From contig JAURLP010000033.1 of the NCBI GenBank assembly GCA_030831165.1, forward strand, positions 62,001-126,000: a stretch of 64,000 nucleotides of DNA. Reading direction: 5' to 3'. Each line of letters begins with the position of its first letter. The first letter of the stretch is position 1. The DNA comes from Gammaproteobacteria bacterium. Its GTDB lineage: Bacteria; Pseudomonadota; Gammaproteobacteria; Pseudomonadales; Pseudohongiellaceae. Made by a program: the position numbers and the translations under genes. The notes under the pieces were generated by a model that worked only from the letters and a program-made list of their open reading frames with translations, was not told the DNA's origin and made no database searches. Shown here in pieces: positions 36,729 to 46,163 of this stretch.

Positions 36729-37625
36729 ATGATGTGTAAGTCAGAAAAGACATTTTCCTTGCCTTCCTTTTCCTCCTGCTTAACAATTTTAATTTTTTTC
36801 TTCAGCTGCAGCCAAAGTCTTGCGCAAAGCTCAGTCTGGCTTGTGACAAAAGGCGACAATAAAGTCTATCTGGGAGGCACCATACACATGTTGCGCCCAG
36901 CTGATTACCCGCTTCCTGGCGAATACCAAACAGCCTATGCAGATGCCGACAGTCTGTTTTTTGAGACCGATATTGATGCCATGAACAAACCTGAAACCCA
37001 GAGGGCTGCTCTGCAGAAACTGATGTATACCGATGGTCGAACTTTAGAAGCAGTATTAAATGATGAAGCCTATAACGCATTAAGCCAATATATTGAAAAA
37101 GTCGGCTTGCCAATGATGCTGTTACAGAACATGAAACCAGGGATGTTGATGAGCACCCTGGAATTACTCGAATTTCAGATACTTGGATTTACCCCGCAAG
37201 GCGTGGATGCCCACTTTCATCAGCGTGCGAGTGTTGATGGTAAGGCTATTGGCTTTTTTGAAACTGTAGAAGTACAGGTCGCAATACTTGCTGAGATGGG
37301 TAAGGGCGAAGAGAGCGACTTCGTGCTGTTGTCCTTACGGGACCTGGAAAGGATAGAGAATGACATTGAAAGCATTATAGATGATTGGCGCAGTGGTAAT
37401 GCTGAGCTTTTGATGCAACATTTTGTTGCCGACATGAAAGAGGCGACTCCAGATGTTTATCAAAGTCTTTTGGAAGACAGAAATGATAACTGGATGCCAG
37501 AAATCGAGGCCATGCTTGACGATGCCGACACTGAGTTTGTTCTGGTTGGCGTTGCGCACCTAATTGGACAGGACGGTATAGTGCAACAATTACGTGGCAG
37601 AGGGTATCAGATAGAGCAGCTGTAA
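36729..37625 (+). CDS. TraB/GumN family secreted protein
   Basis: A 298-residue protein with a signal or anchor near residues 15-32, then the GumN/TraB core: VYLGGTIHMLRPADYPLP near residue 46, FFETDIDAM near 77, and the closing motif FVLVGVAHLIGQDG near 270, where paired Gly-His residues of the family metal site occur. The family is proposed to be a metal-dependent protease-like fold (Tiki/PrgY relatives). The substrate is unknown. It starts with AGAAGGT 37 bases after metH and could be read from it. Confidence 0.85.
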   Translation: MMCKSEKTFSLPSFSSCLTILIFFFSCSQSLAQSSVWLVTKGDNKVYLGGTIHMLRPADYPLPGEYQTAYADADSLFFETDIDAMNKPETQRAALQKLMYTDGRTLEAVLNDEAYNALSQYIEKVGLPMMLLQNMKPGMLMSTLELLEFQILGFTPQGVDAHFHQRASVDGKAIGFFETVEVQVAILAEMGKGEESDFVLLSLRDLERIENDIESIIDDWRSGNAELLMQHFVADMKEATPDVYQSLLEDRNDNWMPEIEAMLDDADTEFVLVGVAHLIGQDGIVQQLRGRGYQIEQL

Positions 37626-37696
37626 TTATTCTCCAGACATAGAGTTGTCAGGGGTAAGTAGTCAGCAGCGGAAAATATTTTACTCAGGGTTTATAC

Positions 37697-38818
37697 ATGT
37701 CATTAATTCAAAGCAAGGCGGTAAAAATTCGTCAGGTAGAAAAATCTGATGAAGCTGCATTACTCGCCCTAGAAAAAGCCAGTTTTGAAACTGACCGCTT
37801 AAGTAAACGTCGTATGCGCCACTGGATCAATGCTGCTAATTGTCTATTTCTGGTGGCGACTCGTAATGACAATCTGGTGGGTTATTGCCTGATACTTATG
37901 CATACGGGAACACGTCTGGCTCGATTGTATTCTATAGCCGTGGACAAATCTTCACGCAGACTTGGCTTGGGTCAAGATTTATTGCATGAAGCTGAAGAAA
38001 GAGCCTCCCAGCAGGGGCGCTTATATATGCGTCTTGAAGTTGCCCAGAATAATATAGCAGCAATTCGACTTTATAAAAAAATGGCATATGTTGCCTTTGA
38101 CACAATCGAAAATTATTACGAAGATCACCAAAATGCCCTGCGCATGCAGAAACGTATTCGTTATATACCCGAAAACCACTTAAGTCGTAAAACGCCGTGG
38201 TTCCAGCAGACGACTGATTTTACCTGCGGACCGGCTTCATTAATGATGGCCATGAGTAGTCTGGATAAAAACATTAAACCCAATCAAAGTGATGAATTGA
38301 AAATATGGAGGGAATCCACGACCATATTCATGACCAGCGGACATGGAGGCTGCCACCCGGTTGGGCTGGCGCTGGCTGCCATAAACAAAGGCTTCAAGGC
38401 TGAAGTATTTATAAATCAGACAGGCCCTGCTTTTATAGAAAGTGTTCGAAACCTTGAAAATAAACGTATTCTTGAAGTGGTGGATGCGGATTATTTTAAA
38501 CAAGCCAAAAAGGTAGGAGCCATCATTCACCAAACCGATATTCGGCAATCACACATTGCTGATGCATTGAATAATGGTTCTGCAATAATCATCCTGATTA
38601 GCACTTATCGTATGAATGGTAAAAAATCTCCACACTGGGTTACGATCACTGGCAAAGATGATCAATGCTTTTACATGCATGATCCAGACCCTTCCGATGC
38701 CGTTCAGGTAGAAATTGATTGTCAGCACATTCCCATTGCTCGGGCAGATTTTGAGCTTATGTCCAGTTTCGGCAGACAACGTCTGCGGACTGCGGTCATC
38801 ATTAGCCGTAAAAATTAG
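37697..38818 (+). CDS. GNAT acetyltransferase fused to a C39-like peptidase domain
   Basis: Residues 1-155 form a GNAT domain: the acetyl-CoA loop SSRRLGLGQDLL (about 85-96) and the RimI-like NNIAAIRLYKKMAY near 118. Residues 165-373 form a C39-like papain fold with the nucleophile Cys177 in TTDFTCGPASL, the His in KSPHWVTITG near 317 and the Asp in FYMHDPDP near 331. C39 peptidases cleave leader peptides after Gly-Gly; here there is no ABC transporter partner. This fusion recurs in Proteobacteria with no defined substrate. It stands alone in the window; the next gene encodes an unknown 145-residue protein. Confidence 0.88.
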   Translation: MSLIQSKAVKIRQVEKSDEAALLALEKASFETDRLSKRRMRHWINAANCLFLVATRNDNLVGYCLILMHTGTRLARLYSIAVDKSSRRLGLGQDLLHEAEERASQQGRLYMRLEVAQNNIAAIRLYKKMAYVAFDTIENYYEDHQNALRMQKRIRYIPENHLSRKTPWFQQTTDFTCGPASLMMAMSSLDKNIKPNQSDELKIWRESTTIFMTSGHGGCHPVGLALAAINKGFKAEVFINQTGPAFIESVRNLENKRILEVVDADYFKQAKKVGAIIHQTDIRQSHIADALNNGSAIIILISTYRMNGKKSPHWVTITGKDDQCFYMHDPDPSDAVQVEIDCQHIPIARADFELMSSFGRQRLRTAVIISRKN

Positions 38819-38913
38819 TAAGTGTCAAAAGGCTGTGGCAATATGGATTATTCAATTATTTTTTTAAGATATCAAAACCAATATTTTAACCATGAAGTAA
38901 CGAGGAAGATTAA

Positions 38914-39351
38914 ATGACTGTCCTGGTCGAAGGTGTATCAGTAATCATAAAGTTAGAGGCAATAAATCGAATAATTCCTGAAGGCTGGGAAGGTTTTCGG
39001 CAGTATGTCCCGAATTTTGCGTGGTGCAAAGATGACAAGCTTGTCCGACTGGGGTTTTTGGACGGAGATGAGGCAAAGGAATTCGCGACTAAGCTGGAAT
39101 CGTTGAACCTTGTCTATCAAGGCAGTGAAGGCGCACAAGATTTTGCACTTGTTGATCAAATTTACGGAGTCACAAGCAGGTGTAATTGGCTTGAATATGG
39201 TCATTTGGATATTAATAACGATCCAAACATGAAAGTTGCGGCCTGCCGAATTGCAGGAACCCAAGACGATACTATTGTGCTGCCTGAAGGCTGGAAGTAT
39301 GAAAATTCGCTAACGGCTGTGCATGGCCTGACCCCTTCATCACAAAGCTAG
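38914..39351 (+). CDS. 145-aa conserved-looking protein of unknown function
   Basis: I do not recognise this protein. It is soluble, acidic, and has no signal peptide or membrane segment. It contains two similar-looking halves (about residues 9-58 and 65-140), with Cys at 38, 90 and 112. GAGGAAG precedes the ATG, and the reading frame is cleanly bounded, both supporting a real gene. It follows the GNAT-C39 gene by 95 bases, on the same strand, and precedes a sterol-desaturase-type gene. No function is assigned. Confidence 0.65.
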   Translation: MTVLVEGVSVIIKLEAINRIIPEGWEGFRQYVPNFAWCKDDKLVRLGFLDGDEAKEFATKLESLNLVYQGSEGAQDFALVDQIYGVTSRCNWLEYGHLDINNDPNMKVAACRIAGTQDDTIVLPEGWKYENSLTAVHGLTPSSQS

Positions 39352-39502
39352 ATAAGGGTTTAACTATTTTTTGTTGAATACATTTCATCACTCAAGCGCT
39401 TTAACTCCGCTCGATTGAGGTGTTGAGTAAATAAATAACAATGGTTTTGCGACCGTAAGCAGCCACCTCGACAATCAGTGGAGAGTGGATGGATAGTTGA
39501 CT

Positions 39503-40360
39503 ATGGAAAAATTTATTATTCAGAACGAAGCCTTAATCCGTTTGAGCTTTTTTTTCGGTATGTTATTTATTATGGCGCTATGGGAAATCGCCAACCCGAG
39601 ACGTCAACTGACAGTTTCCAAGTATCTGCGTTGGTCCAATAATCTGGCGCTGGTATTTTTAAATAGCATCGTCTTGCGTTTGCTTTTCCCCGCTGCGGCC
39701 GTGGGCGTGGCTATCTTCGCTGCAGACAATGGCTGGGGTTTGTTAAATTATTACAGTGTTGCCTTTTTTTTGGCTGTTCTGTTATCAGTGGTGGTATTAG
39801 ACCTCATCATTTATCTTCAGCATGTGATGGTTCATGCGGTACCAGCTTTATGGCGTGTGCATCGAGTTCATCATGCAGACCTCGATTATGATGTAACAAC
39901 CGGATCACGTTTTCATCCTGTCGAGATAATTCTCTCCATGCTGATCAAGTTTGCCACTATAGTGGTATTAGGCCCCCCCGTGGTGGCTGTTGTGATTTTT
40001 GAAGTGATATTAAATGCCATGGCCATGTTTAATCATGGCAATGTGCGCTTGCCTCTAGCAATGGATCGTCTGCTGAGACTACTAGTAGTGACGCCTGACA
40101 TGCACCGTGTGCACCATTCGGTTGAAGACAACGAAGCGAATAGTAATTTTGGTTTTAATCTTTCGCTATGGGATCGGTTGTTCGGGACCTATATCGACCA
40201 GCCGCGAGAAGGACATGAAAAGATGACTATGGGCATACATGGATACCGTGACCCAAACCAGGTAGATAAGTTGCCTGGCATGCTTGCTTTACCGTTTATT
40301 GGCAAGGTTACTGGTTATGCTATAAATCGTCGGGAATGGAGTAAGGACAACAAGAATTAA
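39503..40360 (+). CDS. Sterol desaturase / fatty-acid hydroxylase family membrane protein
   Basis: The 285-residue integral membrane protein (ATG at 39503; the earlier TTG adds only two residues) has about four to five membrane helices and the di-iron histidine boxes HVMVH near residue 109, HRVHHAD near 122, and HRVHHSVED near 204. Enzymes with these boxes oxidise C-H bonds of sterols, lipids or carotenoids using O2. The iron ligands all appear present. The substrate is not predictable from sequence. It is a lone gene, about 155 bases before the GGT-family gene. Confidence 0.92.
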   Translation: MEKFIIQNEALIRLSFFFGMLFIMALWEIANPRRQLTVSKYLRWSNNLALVFLNSIVLRLLFPAAAVGVAIFAADNGWGLLNYYSVAFFLAVLLSVVVLDLIIYLQHVMVHAVPALWRVHRVHHADLDYDVTTGSRFHPVEIILSMLIKFATIVVLGPPVVAVVIFEVILNAMAMFNHGNVRLPLAMDRLLRLLVVTPDMHRVHHSVEDNEANSNFGFNLSLWDRLFGTYIDQPREGHEKMTMGIHGYRDPNQVDKLPGMLALPFIGKVTGYAINRREWSKDNKN

Positions 40361-40514
40361 AGCGCTCGTGATCTGGATAATAAAATTTCAGAGAAATACG
40401 TTTAATCATTTCTTTGGATTGTAAATTCCCTTAAGTACATTTATTTGATAAATGTTAAGGTCTGCTTTTATTGTCGTGATGGCGAGAGACCACAATAAGA
40501 TAGTGAGAAGAACG

Positions 40515-42110
40515 ATGTCAGAAAAATATTGGAACCAAGCTTATCCCTCCGTAAGACGTCCGGTGATGGCCAGGAATGTGGTTGCTACATCACAGCCTCT
40601 TGCTGCCCAGGCCGGTCTCGAAATGCTGAGAAAGGGGGGTAATGCGATGGATGCCGTTCTGGCAACAGCTATTGCCTTGACCGTGGTAGAGCCTACCTCC
40701 AATGGGATTGGTAGTGATGCCTTTGCTTTATTTAATCAGGGCGATCAAATCCTTGGCCTGAATGCTTCCGGGCGAAGCCCTAAAGCCTGGAGTCTGGAGT
40801 ATTTTTCCAAATATGAAGAAATGCCCTTTCGTGGATGGGATACAGTAACTGTCCCGGGATGTGTCTCGGCATGGGTGGAGTGTTCCAAATTTGGAAATCT
40901 GCCATTTAAAGATCTTTTTGAACCGGCAATACATTATGCTGAAGCAGGATTTCATGTCTCTCCAGTGACCGCCAATGCCTGGAAGATGGCAGTAGATATT
41001 TTTCATGAGCGAGAAGATTTTATGTCTACGTTTTCAGTCAATGGTCGTGCGCCTGAAGCGGGGGAGCTGTTTAAAAGCCCCGGACATGCAACCACGCTGG
41101 AATTAATTGCAGACACAAAGGGAGAAGCTTTTTATCGTGGTGAGCTCGCAAAAAAAATAGTTGCTCATGCGAAAGATCAGGGAGGCTTGTTAAGCCTGGA
41201 AGATTTATCAGCACATCAGATCGACTGGGTTGATCCGATTTCTATTGATCTGGATAACCTCGACCTCTATGAAATACCGCCTAACGGTCAGGGCTTGGCA
41301 GCCTTGATAGCACTGGGCATCTGTCGTGAATTCAAGCTGGGGGATATGGAACCTGAATCTGCAGATGCGGTCCACATCCAACTGGAATCAATGAAGCTGG
41401 CTTTTGCTGATGTTCACTCCCATGTGAGCGATCCAGACTTTTTGAAAGTGCCAGCCGAACATTTTCTTGAGCGATCTTATTTGAAAAAAAGAGCGGATGA
41501 AATAGACATGCAAAAAGCGGGTGCTCCTGAAACCGGTATTCCGCTAAAAGGTGGTACGGTTTATTTGTGTAGTGGTGATGCCGAAGGCATGATGGTTTCA
41601 TTTATTCAATCTAACTATGCGGGATTTGGCTCTGGTGTTGTCGTGCCTGGCACCGGTATCAGTTTGCAAAATCGCGGAGCCAATTTTGTCTTGACAGAAG
41701 GTCATCCAAATCAGGTTGCGGGCAATAAAAGACCTTTCCATACAATCATTCCTGGAATGATTTATCAGAATGGCAAACCTAAATCTGCCTTTGGTGTGAT
41801 GGGTGGGCACATGCAGGCGCAGGGCCATCTGCAAATGCTTTTGCGTCTGCATTTCTGGGGACAAAATCCACAGACTGCTCTTGATGCCCCTCGCTGGATG
41901 GTTGGCGGGGAAAGCAGTTTCAAACCTCAGGTGAATCTCGAAGAAGGATTTGCACCATCTGTGATTGAAGAATTGGGCAAACGCGGGCACAAGATTTTCG
42001 TGCACCCTGTTAGTGCCAGCTTTGGTGGCGGTCAATTTGTCTGGAAGATGGAAGATGGGTATTTAGCCGCCAGTGATCCCAGAAAAGATGGACAGGCAGT
42101 AGGATTCTGA
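40515..42110 (+). CDS. Gamma-glutamyltransferase family protein, cytoplasmic-looking
   Basis: The 531-residue protein (ATG at 40515 with GAGAAG upstream; an ATG 63 bases earlier lacks family sequence) matches the GGT fold: PVMARNVVATSQPLAAQAG, KGGNAMDAVLATAIALTVVEP near residue 46, and the N-terminal-nucleophile site GGTVYLCSG with Thr348 at the expected self-cleavage point. No signal peptide is visible, unlike E. coli Ggt. These enzymes transfer or hydrolyse gamma-glutamyl groups; many homologues are specialised, e.g. acylases. A strong terminator follows. Confidence 0.9.
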   Translation: MSEKYWNQAYPSVRRPVMARNVVATSQPLAAQAGLEMLRKGGNAMDAVLATAIALTVVEPTSNGIGSDAFALFNQGDQILGLNASGRSPKAWSLEYFSKYEEMPFRGWDTVTVPGCVSAWVECSKFGNLPFKDLFEPAIHYAEAGFHVSPVTANAWKMAVDIFHEREDFMSTFSVNGRAPEAGELFKSPGHATTLELIADTKGEAFYRGELAKKIVAHAKDQGGLLSLEDLSAHQIDWVDPISIDLDNLDLYEIPPNGQGLAALIALGICREFKLGDMEPESADAVHIQLESMKLAFADVHSHVSDPDFLKVPAEHFLERSYLKKRADEIDMQKAGAPETGIPLKGGTVYLCSGDAEGMMVSFIQSNYAGFGSGVVVPGTGISLQNRGANFVLTEGHPNQVAGNKRPFHTIIPGMIYQNGKPKSAFGVMGGHMQAQGHLQMLLRLHFWGQNPQTALDAPRWMVGGESSFKPQVNLEEGFAPSVIEELGKRGHKIFVHPVSASFGGGQFVWKMEDGYLAASDPRKDGQAVGF

Positions 42111-42135
42111 AAACGGTACATTTCAAACATGAAAA

Positions 42136-42163
42136 AAAGCCCACTGATAAGGTGGGCTTTTTG
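42136..42163. terminator. Rho-independent terminator between convergent genes
   Basis: AAAGCCCAC (42136-42144) pairs with GTGGGCTTT (42152-42160) around a 7-base loop, followed by T-rich sequence and preceded by A-rich sequence. It serves the GGT-family gene and, in reverse, the PQQ-dehydrogenase gene. Confidence 0.9.
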
Positions 42164-42193
42164 TTTAGTGCAGTTTGTTAAAAATTGCCTATA

Positions 42194-43357
42194 TTAGTTG
42201 GCTGGTTCCAGTCGATAGATAGCCGTTGGTGTGCCATTTTCTCTATCTTCTACCGCTAGATAAATATAACCATCTGGACCCTGGCGAACATCACGAATAC
42301 GGCCGAGCCCATAAGCCAGGGTTTCTTCGCTAATGACAGTTTTATAGTCATCATCCAGAATTACATGAGCAAGTTGCTGACCACCCAGGCCACCAGCGAA
42401 AATATCGCCATGCCAGGCAGGGAATTTATCACCGGTATAAATCATTAAGCCTGAGGTAGCAATTGATGGAACCCAGAAATGTTGAGGTTGCTCCATTCCT
42501 ACTCTAACAATCGCTTCATGAATTGGTGCGCCAGGACCATAATTTACGCCGCGACCAATAACAGGCCAACCATAATTTTTACCAGCTTCTATTATATTTA
42601 GCTCATCACCACCTTGAGGACCATGCTCAGTTTCCCATAAATCACCCGTTTCTGGATGGAAGGCAAGCCCTTGTGGGCTACGGTGACCAAAGCTGTAGAT
42701 TTCTGGTAATACATCGGCCTGACCTACAAAGGGATTGTCTGCAGGGACTGAACCATCGTCATTCAGTCGAATCATGACACCATGATGATTACTGTTATCC
42801 TGGGCAGGATGATTTTCAAGATCTCCACTTGGAGGAGCTTGACGATCGCCGAGGCTAAGATACAAATAGCCATCATTATCAAATGCTAAACGTCCGCCAT
42901 AGTGGCTGGCGCCGTTGGCATCGGCAGCAAATATTTCTTCTACATTGGTGAGGCGGTCATTAACGAAGCGACCACGCATAATTGCAGTTGTCGAGTTGTC
43001 TCCTTCAGCTCTGGAATAACTGAGGTAGAGCATCTGGTTATTGGCAAAATCCTGATGCGGTACAACATCGAATAGACCACCCTGGCCTTCATAAAAAACC
43101 TCAGGAGTACCTGGCACAGCATTTGGTAACAGGTTTCCATTTCTGATAATACGCAGACGACCAGGCTTTTCAGTCACCAGCATATCACCGTTGGGTAACC
43201 AGGCCATTGACCAGGGTTGAACCAGACCATCTGCATAGGTGTTAATGCGATAACCATAGTTTGACGCGAAATAAATATCGGATTGGGCGATTGCAGTAAA
43301 TGATGCTGAAAGCATCAGGCCCACTCCTGCTAATAGATAAGATAACTTACGTAACAT
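42194..43357 (-). CDS. PQQ-dependent aldose sugar dehydrogenase (YliI/GSDH type)
   Basis: The 387-residue protein begins at the ATG at 43357, chosen because GGAGGT lies just before it. It has a signal peptide (cleaved near AIA-QS) and the beta-propeller motifs of soluble aldose dehydrogenases: WSMAWLPNGDMLVTEKPG near 46, FGHRSPQGLAFHP near 223 and ETEHGPQGGDELN near 240. It oxidises sugars in the periplasm with PQQ and calcium. The PQQ synthesis genes are not in the window, so cofactor must come from elsewhere. Confidence 0.93.
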   Translation of the reverse strand: MLRKLSYLLAGVGLMLSASFTAIAQSDIYFASNYGYRINTYADGLVQPWSMAWLPNGDMLVTEKPGRLRIIRNGNLLPNAVPGTPEVFYEGQGGLFDVVPHQDFANNQMLYLSYSRAEGDNSTTAIMRGRFVNDRLTNVEEIFAADANGASHYGGRLAFDNDGYLYLSLGDRQAPPSGDLENHPAQDNSNHHGVMIRLNDDGSVPADNPFVGQADVLPEIYSFGHRSPQGLAFHPETGDLWETEHGPQGGDELNIIEAGKNYGWPVIGRGVNYGPGAPIHEAIVRVGMEQPQHFWVPSIATSGLMIYTGDKFPAWHGDIFAGGLGGQQLAHVILDDDYKTVISEETLAYGLGRIRDVRQGPDGYIYLAVEDRENGTPTAIYRLEPAN

Positions 43358-43628
43358 AACTACCTCCATGCTTAATTAACTACTTGGTATTTAGGGAAAA
43401 TGTTCAGCTGATAATGAAAGAACATTTCAACTGATTACTATTAAGAGAAATTATAAGTGCTTATATACAGGCTTACCACCTTTTTTGAACTTATCAAAGC
43501 CTTATAGTTTATAAGGGATTATCAATTTTCCACTAAGCCAATTTAAGCCATCATTTTCATTTCACCAGAGAAAATATTCGCTACAATAGCCCCCCCCTTT
43601 TTAAGTAGTTAAAGGCAGTATTAGTGTC

Positions 43629-45095
43629 ATGATTCAATATGGAAAAACCCCGGTTTCAGAGAGGCGTTCGGGAAAAATAGGTATTGGTGTTGACTATGGT
43701 ACCAGTAATACTGCGGCTGCAATTTTTGATGGGCAGTGGGTTTATCTGGTAAAACTTGGCGAGCACAACGATATTATACCTACGGCGGTCTATATAGATC
43801 GAGAATTCAGTGCAAGTGTGGGGCAACAAGCCATCGCGAATTACATTGCTGGCAATCAGGGCCGAAAAGTTGAGCTCAGTGCCGAGGTACTGGGTGAGGC
43901 CAGAACATCAACTGGTCAGATAGATCACAGCACGAATTTACCAACAGAAGCCAATACAAACCTGGTATATGGCCAGTCTTTTCAGGACTCGTCGATGCCC
44001 GGACGATTATTCCGAGGGGTTAAGCGCCTATTGGGAAGTAAAAGCAATGAAAGGATTATGGTTTTTGACAGGCCATTTCGTCTGGTTGCGCTTATTACCC
44101 CCATACTATTGCAGGTACACAAATGCCTGGTGGTTAAATTAAGCCAGATAGGTCTAGCTTTGAGTGATAAGGATAAAATAGATCATGCCTGTATAGGGCA
44201 TCCTGTGAATTTCGAAGGACAGGGAGAAGAACATAATCAGCTTGCCTTAGCGCGTTTGCAGGAAGCATGTGGGCATGCAGGAATACATTCTCGGAATTTA
44301 TTTGCTGAACCCAATGCCGCCGTTATGAGTTACCTCATGAATCGGGATGAAGTGAATGCTGAGGTAATTCTGACGATAGATTTTGGTGGAGGCACTTTGG
44401 ATTTGTGTGTGCTGGCTAAAAAAGATGGCGATTATGAAGTGCTGGGCACGCATGGCGTAGGACTTGGTGGTGACCATATTGATCAGACCTTATTTCGCTC
44501 TTTGTTATTCCCATTAATGGGGAAAGGAGAGCGCTGGCAGCGTGAAGTGGATGGGCGACACGTGGATACAAAATTTCCGTTTGATTCATATGAAGAGCTC
44601 ATTATTAACTGGACAGTTAGTTATATGCTTAACCAGAATGAATATCTGACGCCGGTAAGGGACATGATGACCAAAGGCGGCGAGCTTACAACCAAGTTTG
44701 AGCGACTCTATGATCTCATTACGCAAAATTATAGCTATCAGGTTTTTCAACGCCTAAAAGAAGCGAAGGAAACTTTGTCGTTGCAGGAAGAAGCTTTGTT
44801 GGACATCCCTGAAATTAATGTGTCATTGACTTTAAGTCGCCAGCATTTTAATGAATTAATTGAACAGCCACTCAAAAGATTTTCGCAGGCTGTGTCTGAT
44901 GTATTAGAAAAAGTTGGCTTGAGAGATGAAGATGTTAGTTTGGTAATCCGTACTGGAGGTTCGTGCCTGATTCATGCTGTCACGGAAATTATAGAACAAC
45001 GCTTTCCAGACAGAGTGGTTGAACATGATCCCTTTACCAGCGTCGCTGCGGGTTTAGCAATTGCTGATTATCAGATGGAAGAAACGCAAAGGTAA
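43629..45095 (+). CDS. yegD: YegD-like Hsp70-type ATPase
   Basis: A 488-residue actin-fold ATPase: phosphate-1 motif GIGVDYGTSNTAAAIFDG near residue 16, a proline-loop region FAEPNAAVMSYLM near 220, phosphate-2 motif TIDFGGGTLDLCVL near 248 and adenosine motif VIRTGGSCLIHAV near 437. There is no substrate-binding lid like DnaK. YegD-type proteins are predicted chaperones of unknown client. AAGG precedes the ATG. A run of eight C is found about 35 bases upstream of the gene. The gene is monocistronic. Confidence 0.9.
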   Translation: MIQYGKTPVSERRSGKIGIGVDYGTSNTAAAIFDGQWVYLVKLGEHNDIIPTAVYIDREFSASVGQQAIANYIAGNQGRKVELSAEVLGEARTSTGQIDHSTNLPTEANTNLVYGQSFQDSSMPGRLFRGVKRLLGSKSNERIMVFDRPFRLVALITPILLQVHKCLVVKLSQIGLALSDKDKIDHACIGHPVNFEGQGEEHNQLALARLQEACGHAGIHSRNLFAEPNAAVMSYLMNRDEVNAEVILTIDFGGGTLDLCVLAKKDGDYEVLGTHGVGLGGDHIDQTLFRSLLFPLMGKGERWQREVDGRHVDTKFPFDSYEELIINWTVSYMLNQNEYLTPVRDMMTKGGELTTKFERLYDLITQNYSYQVFQRLKEAKETLSLQEEALLDIPEINVSLTLSRQHFNELIEQPLKRFSQAVSDVLEKVGLRDEDVSLVIRTGGSCLIHAVTEIIEQRFPDRVVEHDPFTSVAAGLAIADYQMEETQR

Positions 45096-45112
45096 TCAAA
45101 GGATAATTAAAA

Positions 45113-45139
45113 AGGGGCCTTATGAAGCCCCTGAGTTTT
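45113..45139 (+). terminator. Probable terminator after the YegD-like gene
   Basis: AGGGGC (45113-45118) pairs with GCCCCT (45127-45132) around an 8-base loop and is followed by GAGTTTT. The T run is short, so confidence is moderate. Confidence 0.6.
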
Positions 45140-45186
45140 AACATAAAGCCTGTATTCAAACGACAAGCGGAAACTATCGCTTTAAA

Positions 45187-45756
45187 CTATAGTTGAGCTG
45201 CTGCTTCCAACACGTAACTCAAGTCTGGTCTGTCTCGAAAACTTTCTTCGGCAAACTTTTTCAGGATTGTGCCATCAGGACTGACCAGCATGATGCCTGG
45301 CTGTGGGATGCCATAGGCAAAACTATCTGGTTCCGGGTCCGGATTTCTGATGCCATAGGCGTTGACATGTTTTATGCCTTCATCATGCAACATGGTAAAA
45401 CCAACGCCAAAGTCTTCTTCAGCAATTTTGAGTGTCTCAATTGAGTCATAAGTCATGGAAGCGATATTAAAACCCAGAGCTTCCATTTCAGATTGAATAG
45501 CTGCGATATCAGCGAGTTGTGCTTTGCAGAAAGGGCACCAATCAAAAGAACGGCTGAAAAAAAGCATTAAACCTTTTTCACCACTTAAGCTGTCAAGATT
45601 TTGCAGCTGACCATTTTGGTCCGGCGCATCCAAAATCGGAATCATTGAACCTTCCGGAAAATCAGGGGCCCAGACAAATTCCTGAGCAATAGTAGGGTAA
45701 GCACAAAACATGAATAAACTGATAAAGAATGGCATAGCACGTTTAATAAGAGACAT
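45187..45756 (-). CDS. Secreted redoxin (AhpC/TSA-like)
   Basis: The 189-residue protein has a signal peptide (cleaved near TIA-QE), a thioredoxin fold with LMLFFSRSFDWCPFCKAQL near residue 65 (Cys74 and Cys77, CPFC), and the Thr-like TSA motif TMLHDEG near 122. Peroxiredoxins keep a Cys in this position to reduce hydroperoxides; CxxC members may instead act as disulfide reductases. It is expected in the periplasm. AAGGAA precedes the ATG. It is divergent from the esterase gene across a 407-base gap. Confidence 0.85.
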   Translation of the reverse strand: MSLIKRAMPFFISLFMFCAYPTIAQEFVWAPDFPEGSMIPILDAPDQNGQLQNLDSLSGEKGLMLFFSRSFDWCPFCKAQLADIAAIQSEMEALGFNIASMTYDSIETLKIAEEDFGVGFTMLHDEGIKHVNAYGIRNPDPEPDSFAYGIPQPGIMLVSPDGTILKKFAEESFRDRPDLSYVLEAAAQL

Positions 45757-46163
45757 AGATATTCCTTATTTAAATTCCTGTGTATTTAATTATTTCATGA
45801 GTGTTTAAGAGTTGTCTGAGCTGCATTTGTTACAAAACCCAACATTTCTAAGGGTTTAGATAATGACAGAATAAACATGGCTTTACTACTTTTCCCGGGA
45901 GCTGCCTGGCATTCTATGTAGCTGCACAATATCAATAGCTAACTTAAATTAGCTGCGACAAAAGGTCGCACTTACGCTTTGGGTTGATCTGACAATTATT
46001 ATGTAAGGTTAAATATTTTTCAGGTTGCAAAATTATAAATTTAAATCATTTATCTACAAATTGAAAAAGCTAATAAATAGGTTTCACTTGATAATATTGC
46101 TGGGAAGACGTTTACTTAAAACGACTTTTTCTAGATCAAAAAAAATAAGCGGAGATTGCAGCC
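45757..46163. other. 407-base gap between redoxin and esterase genes, no gene seen
   Basis: The gap is AT-rich. The only structure I can support is a small hairpin, TGCGAC (45954-45959) with GTCGCA (45965-45970), loop AAAAG, with no T run. Neither strand has a reading frame with a credible start. It may hold the divergent promoters of both flanking genes. Confidence 0.5.

Noticed and set aside
43590-43602. Run of eight C followed by five T before the YegD-like gene as a phase-variation tract
   Set aside because: A single homopolymer outside the coding region is weak evidence, with no linked switch gene.
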